Positions 36,701-46,800 of a stretch of DNA of 64,000 nt are shown piece by piece. The first letter of the stretch is position 1. The number at the start of each line of letters is the position of its first letter. Under the pieces are notes generated by a model. That model was not told the origin of the DNA. It was given only the letters and a program-made list of their open reading frames with translations, and made no database searches. This DNA comes from Oscillospiraceae bacterium (lineage in GTDB: Bacteria; Bacillota; Clostridia; UMGS1840; HGM11507). The stretch spans positions 226,812-290,811 of the forward strand of contig SVKB01000001.1 in assembly GCA_015068665.1 (NCBI GenBank). The letters run 5' to 3'. The translations under genes were made by a program, and so were the position numbers.

Positions 36701-36875
36701 TTCTGTGCTTGAGCTTACCGATACCGGTGCGTACGGAGTTCTTCTTTACAATCTGCCCCAGGATAAGCCGGTGTACGTAAGACCTTATACAATCTATAAA
36801 GCAAGACCTACCAATGAATTTGTGGGTGCAGATGCGGAATTTGCAGTGTGCGGACAAGTATCAACAGTAGAATAA
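33792..36875 (+). CDS. Secreted right-handed beta-helix (pectate lyase-like) protein 1
   Basis: A 1027-residue exported protein. Signal peptide 1-24; one CBM-like sandwich (about 28-185); a linker with LSDFSYAGFYAG (near 217); a right-handed beta-helix (about 245-720) with LSGEGQGPTGTVI and the cluster signature SETHGTWSTGVLYDN near residue 610. An Ig-like domain follows (about 762-860, KPNAPVIVSPMPDDE ... GVHKIYATQV), then a C-terminal module (about 910-1025) with EYGVLVS, GAYGVLLYN and VYVRPYTIY. Beta-helix proteins of the pectate lyase 3 type are usually polysaccharide lyases or glycosidases; catalytic residues cannot be named. First of four tandem paralogues. Confidence 0.8.
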   Translation: MRKISLALAFIFIVTNMFMVGGFAAEESAVLSATFESWPWLSNTNIPSNWSNSGTQSSYVSKDSSTKVRGSYGVKVTDTLTTATAGVKSNTFSVTAGKTYKLKAKGYVHEGYMNAFIRFLDSSGTKVGSDIIGLANIVGQWNDINVSGIAPEGAVKAQVYLHGHQATVGTVTWDEVYVYGYGYTAPTQGTAVNSQIVAPNGSKLKYTSYDDKGNTLSDFSYAGFYAGKVEIPDTDNTNSKMYVHSVLEAKPWTAEQIADGTAAKDDTLRIQTAIDNATAAVESGELAIVKLKAGNYYVADTKADGSALRLKSNVVLSGEGQGPTGTVIRATGKRTVKVTTNDDGSTSSSTLNYIVLRASGTKPSVTGTAVKIADSYIKSGSTTFNVADASQFKVGDLIKIYHPSSAEWDKYMEMTTMSYNGTSTKWEGKVDMNTERVITAISGNTITVDFPFFVHYDMSVAECTVQKLNDSRRLENIGVENLRIESDFNKNDFDTAGRYDDEDHANYGIYMSAAKNCYIQDVTFKHILHSSILLTDYTKQVTVRNCSILEPVSIVEGGKRYSFAVNKDTQQILITGCYSNMGRHDYETSFTCTGPVVFSDSVADQTLAASETHGTWSTGVLYDNMSMIGDKSIGFFASTNRGIYGTKTSQGWSGAGVVFWNTLASTVIANDPSGDYQNFLVGISGLYSTASSLKTGNINTYKTLYKTDSIAADSSAAYNKFTTASNTSLAGDAYKEATTTPVEPRSLYKAQLAQKVTGSFKNGKPNAPVIVSPMPDDEYSSYAVRIDGFYQKGATDVNVYVDGEKIKATLNSSDNTFFTTVEGLSRGVHKIYATQVIGGVEGNKTADRFISVGSSDGEYTSALGSNYPVSTLSLIQNDNRLSYDRYLLSLDVDELPEELPNPTVSLVNTATQDNVLIVKSQTGPQAIYGKYGIFATKVPEYNGYEIKEYGVLVSVDEDIIDMSTYTYIVPSVLELTDTGAYGVLLYNLPQDKPVYVRPYTIYKARPTNEFVGADAEFAVCGQVSTVE

Positions 36876-36881
36876 AATGTA

Positions 36882-37155
36882 AAAGGGAATGTAAAAAAAC
36901 TCCAAACCACCAAAAACAAGATATATCAACGATTTTTATAGAGAAACTTATCAAATTAACCATTAAAAAGGTAAAGATTTTAGAAAAATCTTTAAAATTT
37001 AAGTTTTTGGTTATGAATAAACTTAGCCACTCGACGTATCTAATACGCCTTCGGGTGACCCAAAATCAAAGATTTTGGCTAAGTTTATCCATTCTGAAGA
37101 TTTTTTCCTATCCCCTCTGAATTGTTTTAGGGGCTGTAAATAAATTTACAGCCCC
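36882..37155 (+). repeat. Family B dispersed repeat, copy 2 (inverted relative to copy 1)
   Basis: Matches the reverse complement of 29341-29606. Its outer hairpin is at 37130-37155 (arm GGGGCTGTAAA, loop TAAA). Its middle carries GACGTAT-CTA-ATACGCC and CCAAAATC-AAA-GATTTTGG hairpins instead of the single hairpin of copy 1. The last hairpin may also terminate transcription. The 324-base gap between the two beta-helix genes is almost entirely this element. Confidence 0.8.
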
Positions 37156-37199
37156 TTTCATGATTATGCCAGAATAAAAAAACTTAAGGAGTTGGCTTT

Positions 37200-40139
37200 A
37201 TGAAAAAATTGCTTTCATTTTTGCTTATATTAAGCTTTGCCGCAACCTTGCTCCTGCCGGTAAATATCTATGCGGAGGAAGCCATTCTTATTTCCAGCTA
37301 TAGTTTTGAAGAGGATTTTGAAGGATGGGAAAAATATGTTGCAAACGATCCTGCTGTTATACGAACCGATGAAAAATTCTACGAAGGCTCCTTTTCAATA
37401 TTTATTGAGGATAATTCCCAAACCGCAACCTCGGGAATATCTTCTCCCTTTATTGATGTTACTCCGGGAGAATTATATACATTTTCATCCTATATTTATG
37501 TAAAAAACGGCAGCTCTGTAAGACTTTATGTAAAGTTTTACGATAAGGCTGACAAAGTATTGCAAAATACTTCAAAAACCGTAAACGGAACCTCCTTCTG
37601 GCAGCTTATTTATGATATACATACAGCTCCCGAGGGGGCAGTTAAAGCACGTATGCAGCTTGTAGGTACTTCATCCGATACGGGAAGCGCTTATGTGGAC
37701 AATAGTGCGATGTATAAGGGAATAAAGAAATTTCCAAAAACAGAGCCGCCGTATGTTACTCCCGTCCAGGCTGAGCCTGTCAATGCATCCATTATAGCAC
37801 CGGTCAATGATAAATTGTTTTATAAAGCCTATAACGAAGAAGGGGATAAGCTTTCCGATTTTTCCTATGCAGGATATTATGCAGGGGATATTGAATTACC
37901 TGAGACTAAAGATTTGCCTGTTGTATCAGAGATATCTCCAACCGGCACCGAAGACGATACCTCTCATATCCAGGCTGCCATTGATAAAGCCTTTAATACT
38001 GAAGGAGATTTAAAGGTTGTTAAATTAAAAGCGGGAAAATACCGGCTTCCTGACCCCATTTACATAAAAAGCGGAGTCCTTTTATCGGGAGAAGGACAGG
38101 GGCCGAACGGCACGGTTTTATTTGCATCAAAACCTTCTCAATACAGTCCCGTGCATATTGAAGGCGCGGAGCCCAATGATGATACAACAAAAAAATATTA
38201 TTTAACCGATGACTATGTTAAATCCGGCTCAAAAACCGTCCATGTATCTATGGAGGATGCTTTGGATTTAAAAGTCGGTGATGAAATCGCAATATACTAT
38301 ACTGTCACTGACGAGTGGTGTGAAGCAATGGATATGGTTGGAGTTATCAATGTATATGATAACGATACCGGCTGGAAGTCCGGTGATGTATCCATGGTAA
38401 CAGAAAGAAAAATCACCGCTGTAAACGGTAACGAGATAACCGTTGATTTCGGTTTCTTTGTTCCCTATATCACAGAGCTTACCCCAACCTATTTTGTTAA
38501 AACCTCGGATGAGAAACGGGTTGAAAATGCAGGGGTTGAGAATTTAAGAATAGAATCCTTTTATAACGGTTCTCCTACTGATGAAGAACACGCTACAATC
38601 GCCATTACCATACGATATGCAAAGAATATTTTTGTAAGAGATATAACGAGTAAATATTTCTATTTCGGTGCCGTTCAGGCAAATAAAAGAACAAAGCAGA
38701 TTACTGTGAGAAACTGCTCCTGCCTGGATCCTGTTTCCACTGTCGCCGGAAGCAGAAGATACTCCTTCCACGCCTCTTATTCTGCCCAGCAGATTTTGTA
38801 TACAGGCTGTTATTCCTATGACGGAAGACACGACTTTGCAACCAGCCGTGAGGTAACAGGTCCTGTTGCCTTTGTTGATAACGTAGCTGACTCATCCAAT
38901 ACCTCCTCGGAAACTCACGGAACCTGGTCAACAGGGGTTCTTTACGATAATTTATACCAGATAAAAAATTTCACAAAAGGCTTTATTGCAAATGCAAATC
39001 GCGGTATATACGGAACGGCTGTTTCACAGGGGTGGACTTCGGCAGGCTGTGTGATATGGAATTCTCTTGCACCTGCGATAATTTCCCATAAACCGCCCCT
39101 TACCTATCAGAACTTTATTATCGGTAACTGGGGAACATATACCGATGAAAGCGGTATGGCTATGAAAAAGACGGATATTTCAGCTTATTCAAAAGCATAC
39201 AGAACAGGTTCATCAACCTTGCCCAAGGAAGGAAGCTTTGCAACAAGCGCCAATACTTCTTTTATAGGAGATTCCTATAAGGAATCCGTAACTGCGCCTG
39301 TTAATCCAAGGTCCTTATATAAAGCACAGCTTTCCGAAAGATATACGGGAACTATTAAAAATGCCCGACCTAATTCTCCGGTTATTGCTTATCCTTATCC
39401 TGATAAAATAAGTGACGAAAATGAAATTGAAATAACAGGCTTTTTTGAAAAGGGTGCATCAGGAGTTTATGTTTATATAGACAATATTCCTTATGAGGCT
39501 GAGCTTGACAGTAAAGATAATTCCTTTAAGCTGGTTAAAAGTCTTGAGGACGGCACTCATAAAATATATGCAACCCAGGTAATTGACGGTGCTGAAGGAA
39601 ATAAAACCGCTGACCGTTTTATTACGGTAAAGGAGGAAAAGGGAAATCCTGATTATCTTCAAAGCATTTATCCTGCTGAAAAAACCTCCATGCTTTTAAA
39701 TGACAGTCGTCCCGGTTTTTCTGAATATATGGAATTTGACAAGGTTGTTTTACCGGAAGAAAACGAGATGCCCCTTGCGGTTATGTATTCTTCGGTTCCC
39801 GAAGGGGAATATATAAAGGTAAAAAATCAGACAGGGTACATAGCAATACGGGGTGATTATTTAGTGATTGCCGCGAAGACTCCTGTAATTCCCTGTTATA
39901 CGCCTTTGGAATACGGCATTGTTCTATCGGATGAAAACAGTAATCCGACATCGGAGGATTGTGATGAGAGGATTGTGTCCAAAATAAAACTGACCGATTC
40001 CGGAGCCTACGGAATTCTTATTTACAATATAAAAAGAGATACAGTCTATACAGTACGCTCTTACGTTATATATAAGGATATTTTAAACAAAGAGCATATT
40101 CTTTACGGAAAATCACAGACAATCAATATAAATGACTGA
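37200..40139 (+). CDS. Secreted right-handed beta-helix protein 2
   Basis: A 979-residue exported paralogue of the preceding gene. Signal peptide about 1-25 (ending NIYA); one CBM-like domain (about 28-180); LSDFSYAGYYAG near 225; beta-helix (about 245-680) with LLSGEGQGPNGTVL, VENAGVENLRIES and SSETHGTWSTGVLYDN; Ig-like domain (about 720-810); terminal module about 870-975 (EYGIVLS, GAYGILIYN, TVRSYVIYK) of the same type as protein 1. The nearest relatives in the cluster are proteins 3 and 4, which end in a different module. RBS AAGGAG. Followed by a strong terminator, so it forms its own transcription unit. Confidence 0.8.
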   Translation: MKKLLSFLLILSFAATLLLPVNIYAEEAILISSYSFEEDFEGWEKYVANDPAVIRTDEKFYEGSFSIFIEDNSQTATSGISSPFIDVTPGELYTFSSYIYVKNGSSVRLYVKFYDKADKVLQNTSKTVNGTSFWQLIYDIHTAPEGAVKARMQLVGTSSDTGSAYVDNSAMYKGIKKFPKTEPPYVTPVQAEPVNASIIAPVNDKLFYKAYNEEGDKLSDFSYAGYYAGDIELPETKDLPVVSEISPTGTEDDTSHIQAAIDKAFNTEGDLKVVKLKAGKYRLPDPIYIKSGVLLSGEGQGPNGTVLFASKPSQYSPVHIEGAEPNDDTTKKYYLTDDYVKSGSKTVHVSMEDALDLKVGDEIAIYYTVTDEWCEAMDMVGVINVYDNDTGWKSGDVSMVTERKITAVNGNEITVDFGFFVPYITELTPTYFVKTSDEKRVENAGVENLRIESFYNGSPTDEEHATIAITIRYAKNIFVRDITSKYFYFGAVQANKRTKQITVRNCSCLDPVSTVAGSRRYSFHASYSAQQILYTGCYSYDGRHDFATSREVTGPVAFVDNVADSSNTSSETHGTWSTGVLYDNLYQIKNFTKGFIANANRGIYGTAVSQGWTSAGCVIWNSLAPAIISHKPPLTYQNFIIGNWGTYTDESGMAMKKTDISAYSKAYRTGSSTLPKEGSFATSANTSFIGDSYKESVTAPVNPRSLYKAQLSERYTGTIKNARPNSPVIAYPYPDKISDENEIEITGFFEKGASGVYVYIDNIPYEAELDSKDNSFKLVKSLEDGTHKIYATQVIDGAEGNKTADRFITVKEEKGNPDYLQSIYPAEKTSMLLNDSRPGFSEYMEFDKVVLPEENEMPLAVMYSSVPEGEYIKVKNQTGYIAIRGDYLVIAAKTPVIPCYTPLEYGIVLSDENSNPTSEDCDERIVSKIKLTDSGAYGILIYNIKRDTVYTVRSYVIYKDILNKEHILYGKSQTININD

Positions 40140-40144
40140 TAAGA

Positions 40145-40185
40145 GGAGATGTAAATAGATTATAATTTATTTACATCTCCTTTTT
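40145..40185 (+). terminator. Rho-independent terminator
   Basis: Perfect stem GGAGATGTAAATA paired with TATTTACATCTCC (40145-40180), then TTTTT. Confidence 0.9.
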
Positions 40186-40187
40186 AC

Positions 40188-40216
40188 TTTACATTTATAT
40201 ATAAATAATGTAAAAT
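40188..40216 (+). promoter_or_regulatory. Promoter of beta-helix gene 3
   Basis: TTTACA (40188-40193), 17-base spacer, TAAAAT (40211-40216), 18 bases before the ATG at 40235. The short leader makes this tentative. Confidence 0.5.
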
Positions 40217-40234
40217 ATATTTGAGGTGGTTTAT

Positions 40235-43200
40235 ATGAAAAAAATAATCAGTATTCTTGTTATTTTATCGGTTTTTCTGTCATTTTTCTGCGTAAAGGCA
40301 GAGGAAGAAATAATCTTTTCCTCCTCCTTTGAAAACGGCAGGGAAAAGTGGGAGGACCGAGGCAAATATTCTCCCGAATATGTAACTTTCAAAAAGGGAG
40401 TTTATACTGACGGGGAAACCTCAATAAGAGTGAATGATATTAAGGACTCTGCTTCGGTAGGGCTTATTTCTCCTGTCTTTTTGGTAAAAGAGGGAGAGAC
40501 ATATTCCGCTTCGGTGGATATTTTAGTTATATCCGGAACCTTAAAAATGTTTTTTGCGTATTATGATAAAAATGATAAGCAGCTTCTTAATAAATCCGCC
40601 TCCGCTAAAGCCGGGGAATGGAAGAATATAGTAACCACCCAGAAGGCGCCTGAGGGTGCGGCGTATGCTCAAATTATGCTTTCTTCCGATTCCAAAACCT
40701 TCGGAGACGGCTATTTTGATAATTTTTACTTTGCAAAAGGAACACTTGTTCCCAGGGAAATTGAGAATGCGGCTTATCCTGAAATCAAAAAGGCTCAAAG
40801 CAGCGAATTTCAGAAAACAGAGCTTCTTTATTCGGAGGACTTTGAAAACGGACTGGGAAGCTATACCCTTTATTCCTCTGCTTCCGAAAAGCTGGTTTCT
40901 CACTATACCACGGAGACTTATGAGGGAAACGGTGCAATCAGGATTGATGATGACTCCGATACATACACAGCGGGTATTAAATCACCGTTTTACGAGGTTG
41001 AGGAGGGAATGAAGTATACCGCCTCCTTCTATATAAAAAATCTTTCGGGTAATTCAGTTAAGCTTTATTTTAAATTCTTTGACGAAAACAAAAAGCAGAT
41101 TCTGGCTAAATCTATAGGCCCTAAGGGGAATGAGTGGTATCCTCTCTCTCTTACTCTTGAGGCAGTTGAAGGTGCAAAATATGCTCAGATTCAGATAGTG
41201 GGAATTGTGAAGGATATAGGTGTTGCCGTTGTTGACAAGGCACAGTTTCATAAAGGCACTTATACTCCCGCAAAAACTCAGCTTACATATACGCCCCCCA
41301 TTCAGAAGATAGCGGTGCCCGCAAATATAATAGCTCCCGAAGGGGATAAGCTTGTTTATAAGTCCTATAATGAAAAAGGGGATAAGCTTACCGATTTTTC
41401 CTATGCAGGTTTTTTTGCAGGGGATTATCTTCCTCCCGAATCGGAGAGTTTAAGTATAGTTGAAACCATCTCACCCACCGGCACCAAGGACGATACCGCC
41501 CATATTCAGGCTGCTATTGACCGTCATGAAAGAAAAGACGGTAAAATGGGAATCTTAAAGCTTAAGGCGGGAAGATATTATATTAACACCGAGGGAATAA
41601 AAATTAAAAGTGGTGTGCTTTTATCGGGTGAAGGTCAGGGCCCCGGGGGAACGGTTTTATATCCCTTTGCTGATAAGCAGTATACCGCGGTACGAATTGA
41701 GGGTAAACAGTACACCGAGCTTTTAAGCACTGCTCTTATTTCGGATGAGTATGTAAAGGCAGGCTCGGATAAAATACATATTGACGAAAGCAGGATAAAC
41801 CATTTTAAGGTGGGCGACCGTATTGTTATAAAGCATACCTCTACCGACGAATGGGCAAAGGCAATCAAAATGGTGGGAACCATCAACGTTTATGATGATG
41901 TTACCACCTGGACCGCAGGCTCGGTTCAGATGAATGCCGAACGAAGAATAAAGGCAATAAACGGAAATGAAATAACTCTTGATTTCGGTCTTTTTGTACC
42001 TTATATGAAGGAGCTTGTTCCCTCGTATATAGTTAAAATTTTAGATAATGAAAAGGTGGAAAACGCCGGAGTTGAGAATTTAAGACTGGAATCTTACTTT
42101 AACGGAGATAAAAATGACGAAGCCCACGCAGTAAGCGCAATTTCCGTTTCCTATGCCAAAAATATAATTATAAGAGATGTAACAAGCAAGTATTTTTATT
42201 TCGGGCTTGCAAAAATGGCAAACGGAGCAAAAAATGTAACTGTTCAGAATTGCTCCTGTCTTGAACCGGTATCTAAGGTGGCAGGGGAAAGAAGATATTC
42301 CTTTGTTGCATCAACGGGCTCACAGCAGATTTTAGTAACAGGCTGTTATTCCTATGATGCGAGACACGATTATGCAACCTCCGGGCAGGCATCGGGACCT
42401 GTAGTTTTTTCGGACAGTGTTGCCGAAATGGCAAACACCTCCTCGGAAACCCACGGTACCTGGTCAACAGGAATACTTTATGATAATATATATCATATCG
42501 GCAACTCCTCCAAGGGCTTTACGGCTATTGCCAACCGCGGCATTTACGGAACTGTCCGTTCCCAGGGATGGACGGGTGCAGGCTGTGTGGTATGGAATGG
42601 GCTTTCAAGCACACAAATACTTCATAAGCCTCCTCTTACTTATGAAAATTTTGCGGTAGGTATATGGGGACTTTATGCCGATGATGACGGTATGGCACAA
42701 AAGGAAAGGAATATAACCTCGTTTGAAAAAATATACCGTACGGGAGAAAGCACAGAGCATACCGAGGAAAATTTTGCGACCGATGAGAATACCTCAATTG
42801 TAGGAGATTCCTACAAGGAAAACATATATACTCCCGTTGAGCCAAGGAGTCTTTTCAAGGCACAGCTTGCCCAGCGCTATACAGGAAGCTTTAAAAATGC
42901 AAAGCCAAATGCCCCGATTTTAATAAACCCCTTCCCTGACGGTTTTTTTGATAAAAATGAGCTGACCTTTGAAGGGATTTATCAGATGGGTGCCGACAAG
43001 GTAACTCTTTATATAGACGATATCCCTTATGAAGCAAAGCTTAACGAAGCGGATAACACATTTTCCTTAACACTGACCCTGAAAGACGGCACTCATAAGC
43101 TTTATGCAACTCAGACCATTGACAATTTGGAGAGCTGTAAAACTGCAGACCGCTTCTTTAGTATAAACAAGCCCTGGGAAAACGGTGCTCATCTTCAGAG

Positions 43201-43633
43201 TATTTATAAAAATGACAAAACAGGACTGCTTCTTAATGATTCCCGTGTTACCTACGACAGGGTTTCCAACGGCATAAGAGTTCTGGTTGACGATTATCTT
43301 CTTGTTACCGATGTACTCCCCTTTAATGACGGCGGAAGAGTTCTGGTGCCTCTGCGCTCCATCTTTGAAAGTCTCGGTGCAGCTCTTTTATGGGATGATG
43401 CAACCAAAACTGCAACTGCCATAAGGGGCGTGAATGAAATAAAAATAACCTTAAACAGCACCACCGCTTATAAAAACGGTGAAGCGGTTATGCTGGATAT
43501 ACCTGCAAAAATAATAGACGGACGCTTTGTAGTTCCCGTAAGATTTATATCGGAGGCGTTAGGCTGCAAGGTTGAATGGAAAGACAGCACTCAGACAGTA
43601 ATAATAGCATTGCAAAGCAATGCATCGATATGA
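40235..43633 (+). CDS. Secreted right-handed beta-helix protein 3 with copper-amine-oxidase-N tail
   Basis: I start at ATG 40235 (TTGAGGTGG upstream) rather than the in-frame GTG nine bases earlier: 1132 residues. Signal peptide about 1-20; two CBM-like domains (about 22-170 and 190-350); LTDFSYAGFFAGDY near 390; beta-helix (about 410-850) with LLSGEGQGPGGTVL and SSETHGTWSTGILYDN; Ig-like domain (about 890-975). The C-terminal stalk of copper-amine-oxidase-N type (about 1010-1125; GGRVLVPLRSIFESLG, DGRFVVPVRFISEALG) replaces the module seen in proteins 1 and 2. The last codons and the stop lie inside a hairpin array (43607 onward), which has altered the C-terminus to QSNASI. Confidence 0.8.
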   Translation: MKKIISILVILSVFLSFFCVKAEEEIIFSSSFENGREKWEDRGKYSPEYVTFKKGVYTDGETSIRVNDIKDSASVGLISPVFLVKEGETYSASVDILVISGTLKMFFAYYDKNDKQLLNKSASAKAGEWKNIVTTQKAPEGAAYAQIMLSSDSKTFGDGYFDNFYFAKGTLVPREIENAAYPEIKKAQSSEFQKTELLYSEDFENGLGSYTLYSSASEKLVSHYTTETYEGNGAIRIDDDSDTYTAGIKSPFYEVEEGMKYTASFYIKNLSGNSVKLYFKFFDENKKQILAKSIGPKGNEWYPLSLTLEAVEGAKYAQIQIVGIVKDIGVAVVDKAQFHKGTYTPAKTQLTYTPPIQKIAVPANIIAPEGDKLVYKSYNEKGDKLTDFSYAGFFAGDYLPPESESLSIVETISPTGTKDDTAHIQAAIDRHERKDGKMGILKLKAGRYYINTEGIKIKSGVLLSGEGQGPGGTVLYPFADKQYTAVRIEGKQYTELLSTALISDEYVKAGSDKIHIDESRINHFKVGDRIVIKHTSTDEWAKAIKMVGTINVYDDVTTWTAGSVQMNAERRIKAINGNEITLDFGLFVPYMKELVPSYIVKILDNEKVENAGVENLRLESYFNGDKNDEAHAVSAISVSYAKNIIIRDVTSKYFYFGLAKMANGAKNVTVQNCSCLEPVSKVAGERRYSFVASTGSQQILVTGCYSYDARHDYATSGQASGPVVFSDSVAEMANTSSETHGTWSTGILYDNIYHIGNSSKGFTAIANRGIYGTVRSQGWTGAGCVVWNGLSSTQILHKPPLTYENFAVGIWGLYADDDGMAQKERNITSFEKIYRTGESTEHTEENFATDENTSIVGDSYKENIYTPVEPRSLFKAQLAQRYTGSFKNAKPNAPILINPFPDGFFDKNELTFEGIYQMGADKVTLYIDDIPYEAKLNEADNTFSLTLTLKDGTHKLYATQTIDNLESCKTADRFFSINKPWENGAHLQSIYKNDKTGLLLNDSRVTYDRVSNGIRVLVDDYLLVTDVLPFNDGGRVLVPLRSIFESLGAALLWDDATKTATAIRGVNEIKITLNSTTAYKNGEAVMLDIPAKIIDGRFVVPVRFISEALGCKVEWKDSTQTVIIALQSNASI

Positions 43634-43806
43634 ATTCTGACGAATTCTCGATAAGTGCTTTGCACTCGATATGCCTGACGGCTCGATATGTTGCCTTACG
43701 GCAACGAGAATTCATATCATATCGAGTTTGAGCGAAGGGAAAACATATCGATTTTACGATAGTAAAAATATCGAGCAGACTTTAAGTCTGCATATCGACA
43801 TTTTTT
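43607..43806. repeat. Hairpin array with ATATCGA spacers, array 1
   Basis: A string of small palindromes, each different, separated by ATATCGA or its complement TCGATAT. The palindromes include GCATTGCAAAGCAATGC, GAATTCTGACGAATTC, AGTGCTTTGCACT, GCCTGACGGC, GTTGCCTTACGGCAAC, TTTTACGATAGTAAAA and GCAGACTTTAAGTCTGC. The array begins inside the end of the beta-helix gene 3 and runs to just before the next gene's RBS. Unlike CRISPR, the variable parts are self-complementary and the constant part is only about 7 bases. Confidence 0.85.
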
Positions 43807-43847
43807 GTCCCTAACTTGACAAAATCATAAATAAATAGGAGTAAACA

Positions 43848-46800
43848 ATGAAAAAAGTACTTATATTCATTTTAATATTCACATTCCTTCCGGTAATAAA
43901 CATTAATGCAGAGGAGGGAATAATATTTGAAGCTTCATTTGAAGAGGGGCTGACAGGCTGGAAGTATGCCACCTCTGTTTCGGCGGAAAATACAAAAATC
44001 ACCGATTCCTGTGCTACCGACGGCAGTAAGTCGGTATATATTTTCGATAAAGGTGAGGGCGTTTCCTCCGGAATTACGGGCAGTATGACAGAGATAACTC
44101 CGGGAGAGGTTTATACCGCCTCTGCCGACTCTTATGTAGTGGACGGAACGGTTAAACTTTTCTTTAAATATTTTGATAAAAACAGCCAGCAGCTTACAAA
44201 TAAATCAATGGGCTCAAAGCCGGGAAAGTGGGAGAATATCACCGTTTCTTATGAGGCGCCCGAAAATGCGAAATACTGTGCAGTTGTTCTTTGTTCAATA
44301 AACGCATTCTCAGGAAAGGCTTATTTTGACAATGTGAAAATATACAAGGGTGAGGTTTCTCCAAAGGAGATATCCGGCTCAGTTCCGAAGGGTGAGGAGG
44401 ATTTAACAAATGCTTCCTATACAATTCCTGCTCTTAAGACTTACAGTAATAAGGATGCAAAGCTTTTGTACTTTGAAGGCTTTGAGGACGGATATGAGGA
44501 ATGGGGATATCACAACAACTCTCTGAAGGATTGGGTAAGTCTTAGTAACGAGAAGGCATACGAAGGGAAAAACTCTGTTTTTATAACCGATCAGAGCAGT
44601 GAAAAGGCATCCGGTATAAAAAGCCCGTATATTGAAATTGAGGAAGGAAGGCTTTATACTTCAGTTTTATATATGTGGGGAATAAACAATACTTCGGTAA
44701 AAATGTTTGTAAAATTCTTTGATTCGCAAGGAAAAAACTTAAGCAGTAATTCCTTTGCGGGAAAACGTAATGAGCAATGGGAGCTGATATCCGCCGTGGT
44801 GACTGCTCCGAAGGGTGCGAAAACCTGTCAGATTTTTATTGCAGGAGTGAGCGTCTCAACAGGAGATGCCTATGTTGATTCGGTTAGCCTTTATGAAGGA
44901 ATATATCGGGCAGAGCAAACTCCCGATATATATATTCCGCCCGTTCAGGCTGTTCCTGTGGATGCAAAAATCATTGCACCTGTAAATAATAAGCTTGTTT
45001 ACAGCGAATATAATGCCGAAGGTGATAAGCTGTCCGACTTTTCCTATGCAGGCTTCTATGGCGGAGACTACGAGCTTCCCGTTACGGCAAATCTCCCTGT
45101 GGTTGAAACCCTTTCACCGTCGGGGAAGGATGATACAAACCGTCTTCAGGAGGCAATTGATAAATGGGAAAGAAAAGACGGCGTAATAAATGTTATTAAA
45201 TTAAAGGCGGGTATCTATAATATATCCTCAAAGGGGATAAAGGTTAAAAGCGGAGTGCTTTTATCAGGTGAGGGGCAGGGACCGACAGGTACGGTTCTTT
45301 ATGCCTATACACCTCAGCAGTATATCCCGGTTAAGATTGCAGGTGATGAGCCCTCCGGGGAAGGGGGCAAGGCTCTTATTCAGGATGAATACTTAAAGGC
45401 AGGAAGCAGAACAGTTACTCTTAAGGAAGAGGATATAAAAAACTTTAAACCGGGGGATAAAATTGCCATTATCCATAATTCAACAGAGGAATGGGCAAAG
45501 GCAATAAAGATGGTGGGAGTTATAAATGTTTATGACAATGATACCACCTGGACTCCGGGGTCGGTAAATATGATTGCCGAAAGAGTTATAACCGGAATAA
45601 AGGGTAACACAATCACTCTTGATTTTGCAGTGTTTGTGCCCCATATAAAAGAGCTCGTACCCTCTTATATAACTAAAATAAACGATGACAACAGAGTAAG
45701 AAATGCAGGTATTGAAAATTTAAGAATAGTATCTTACTATAATGGAAGTGAAGCCGACGAGGAGCACGCAACAAGTGCCATAAGCGTAACCAACGCGGAG
45801 AATATATTTATAAGGGATATATCCTCCAAGTACTTTTACTCATCTCTGATTTCATCGGGGAAAAGAGCTAAAAAGGTTACCGCAAGAAACTGTTCTTCTT
45901 TAGAGCCGGTTTCTCAGATAACAGGCTCAAGAAGATACTCCTTTGCATCTTCAACCTCTGCACAGCAGATTTTATATACAGGTTGTTATTCCTATGACGG
46001 CAGACATGACTTTGAAGCAAGCTTTTCGGTAACAGGGCCGATTTCCTATGTTGACAATGTGGTTGATTCGTCAAATACAGGCTCGGAAACCCACGGAACC
46101 TGGTCTACGGGAGTTTTGTTTGATAATATATATCACATCGGTAACGATACAAAGGGCTATATGGCAATGGCTTTGAGAGGAAGAACAGGCACAAAGCTTT
46201 CCCAGGGCTGGACCTCTGCAACAGGTGTTATGTGGAACTGCCTGGCAAGTACCATTATTGTTAATAAACCGCCTCTTACCTATCAGAACTTTTCGGTTGG
46301 AATGTGGGGGCAGTACAGGGATACTTTCGCAAAAGCAATGAAGGATAAGAATATACAGTCCAATAAAAGCGGCTACCGAACAGGGGAGAGCTTAGAGCAC
46401 ACCGAGGAGAATTTTGCAACAGATGAATTCACCTCCTTCGTGGGAGATGCCTATAAGGAAAGTCCCTATACTCCCGTTAACCCCCGTTCCCTTTATAAAG
46501 CCCAGCTTTCCGAAAGATATACAGGAGTAATCTCAAATGCGAAGCCGAACGCTCCTGTGATGGTTTATCCGAAGCCTGACAGCTTTACCGAAAAAAACAG
46601 TATAACTGTTTCGGGACTTTATCAGCTGGGAGCGGAAAAGGTAATTGTTTATATTGATAATCTGCCCTATGAGGCAAAGCTTAACAGTGCAACAAATGAA
46701 TTCAGTCTTGATGTGAGCTTGGAGGACGGTGTCCACAAGATATATATAACCCAGGTCATTGATGGGGTAGAGGGTAATAAAAATGCTGACAGATTTATAA

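Noticed and set aside
29341-37155. Composite transposon bounded by the inverted family B copies
   Set aside because: No transposase between them; the enclosed tRNA, hydF and surface-protein genes look native.
43607-43806. CRISPR array
   Set aside because: The constant part is only about 7 bases and the variable parts are short palindromes, unlike spacers; no cas genes.
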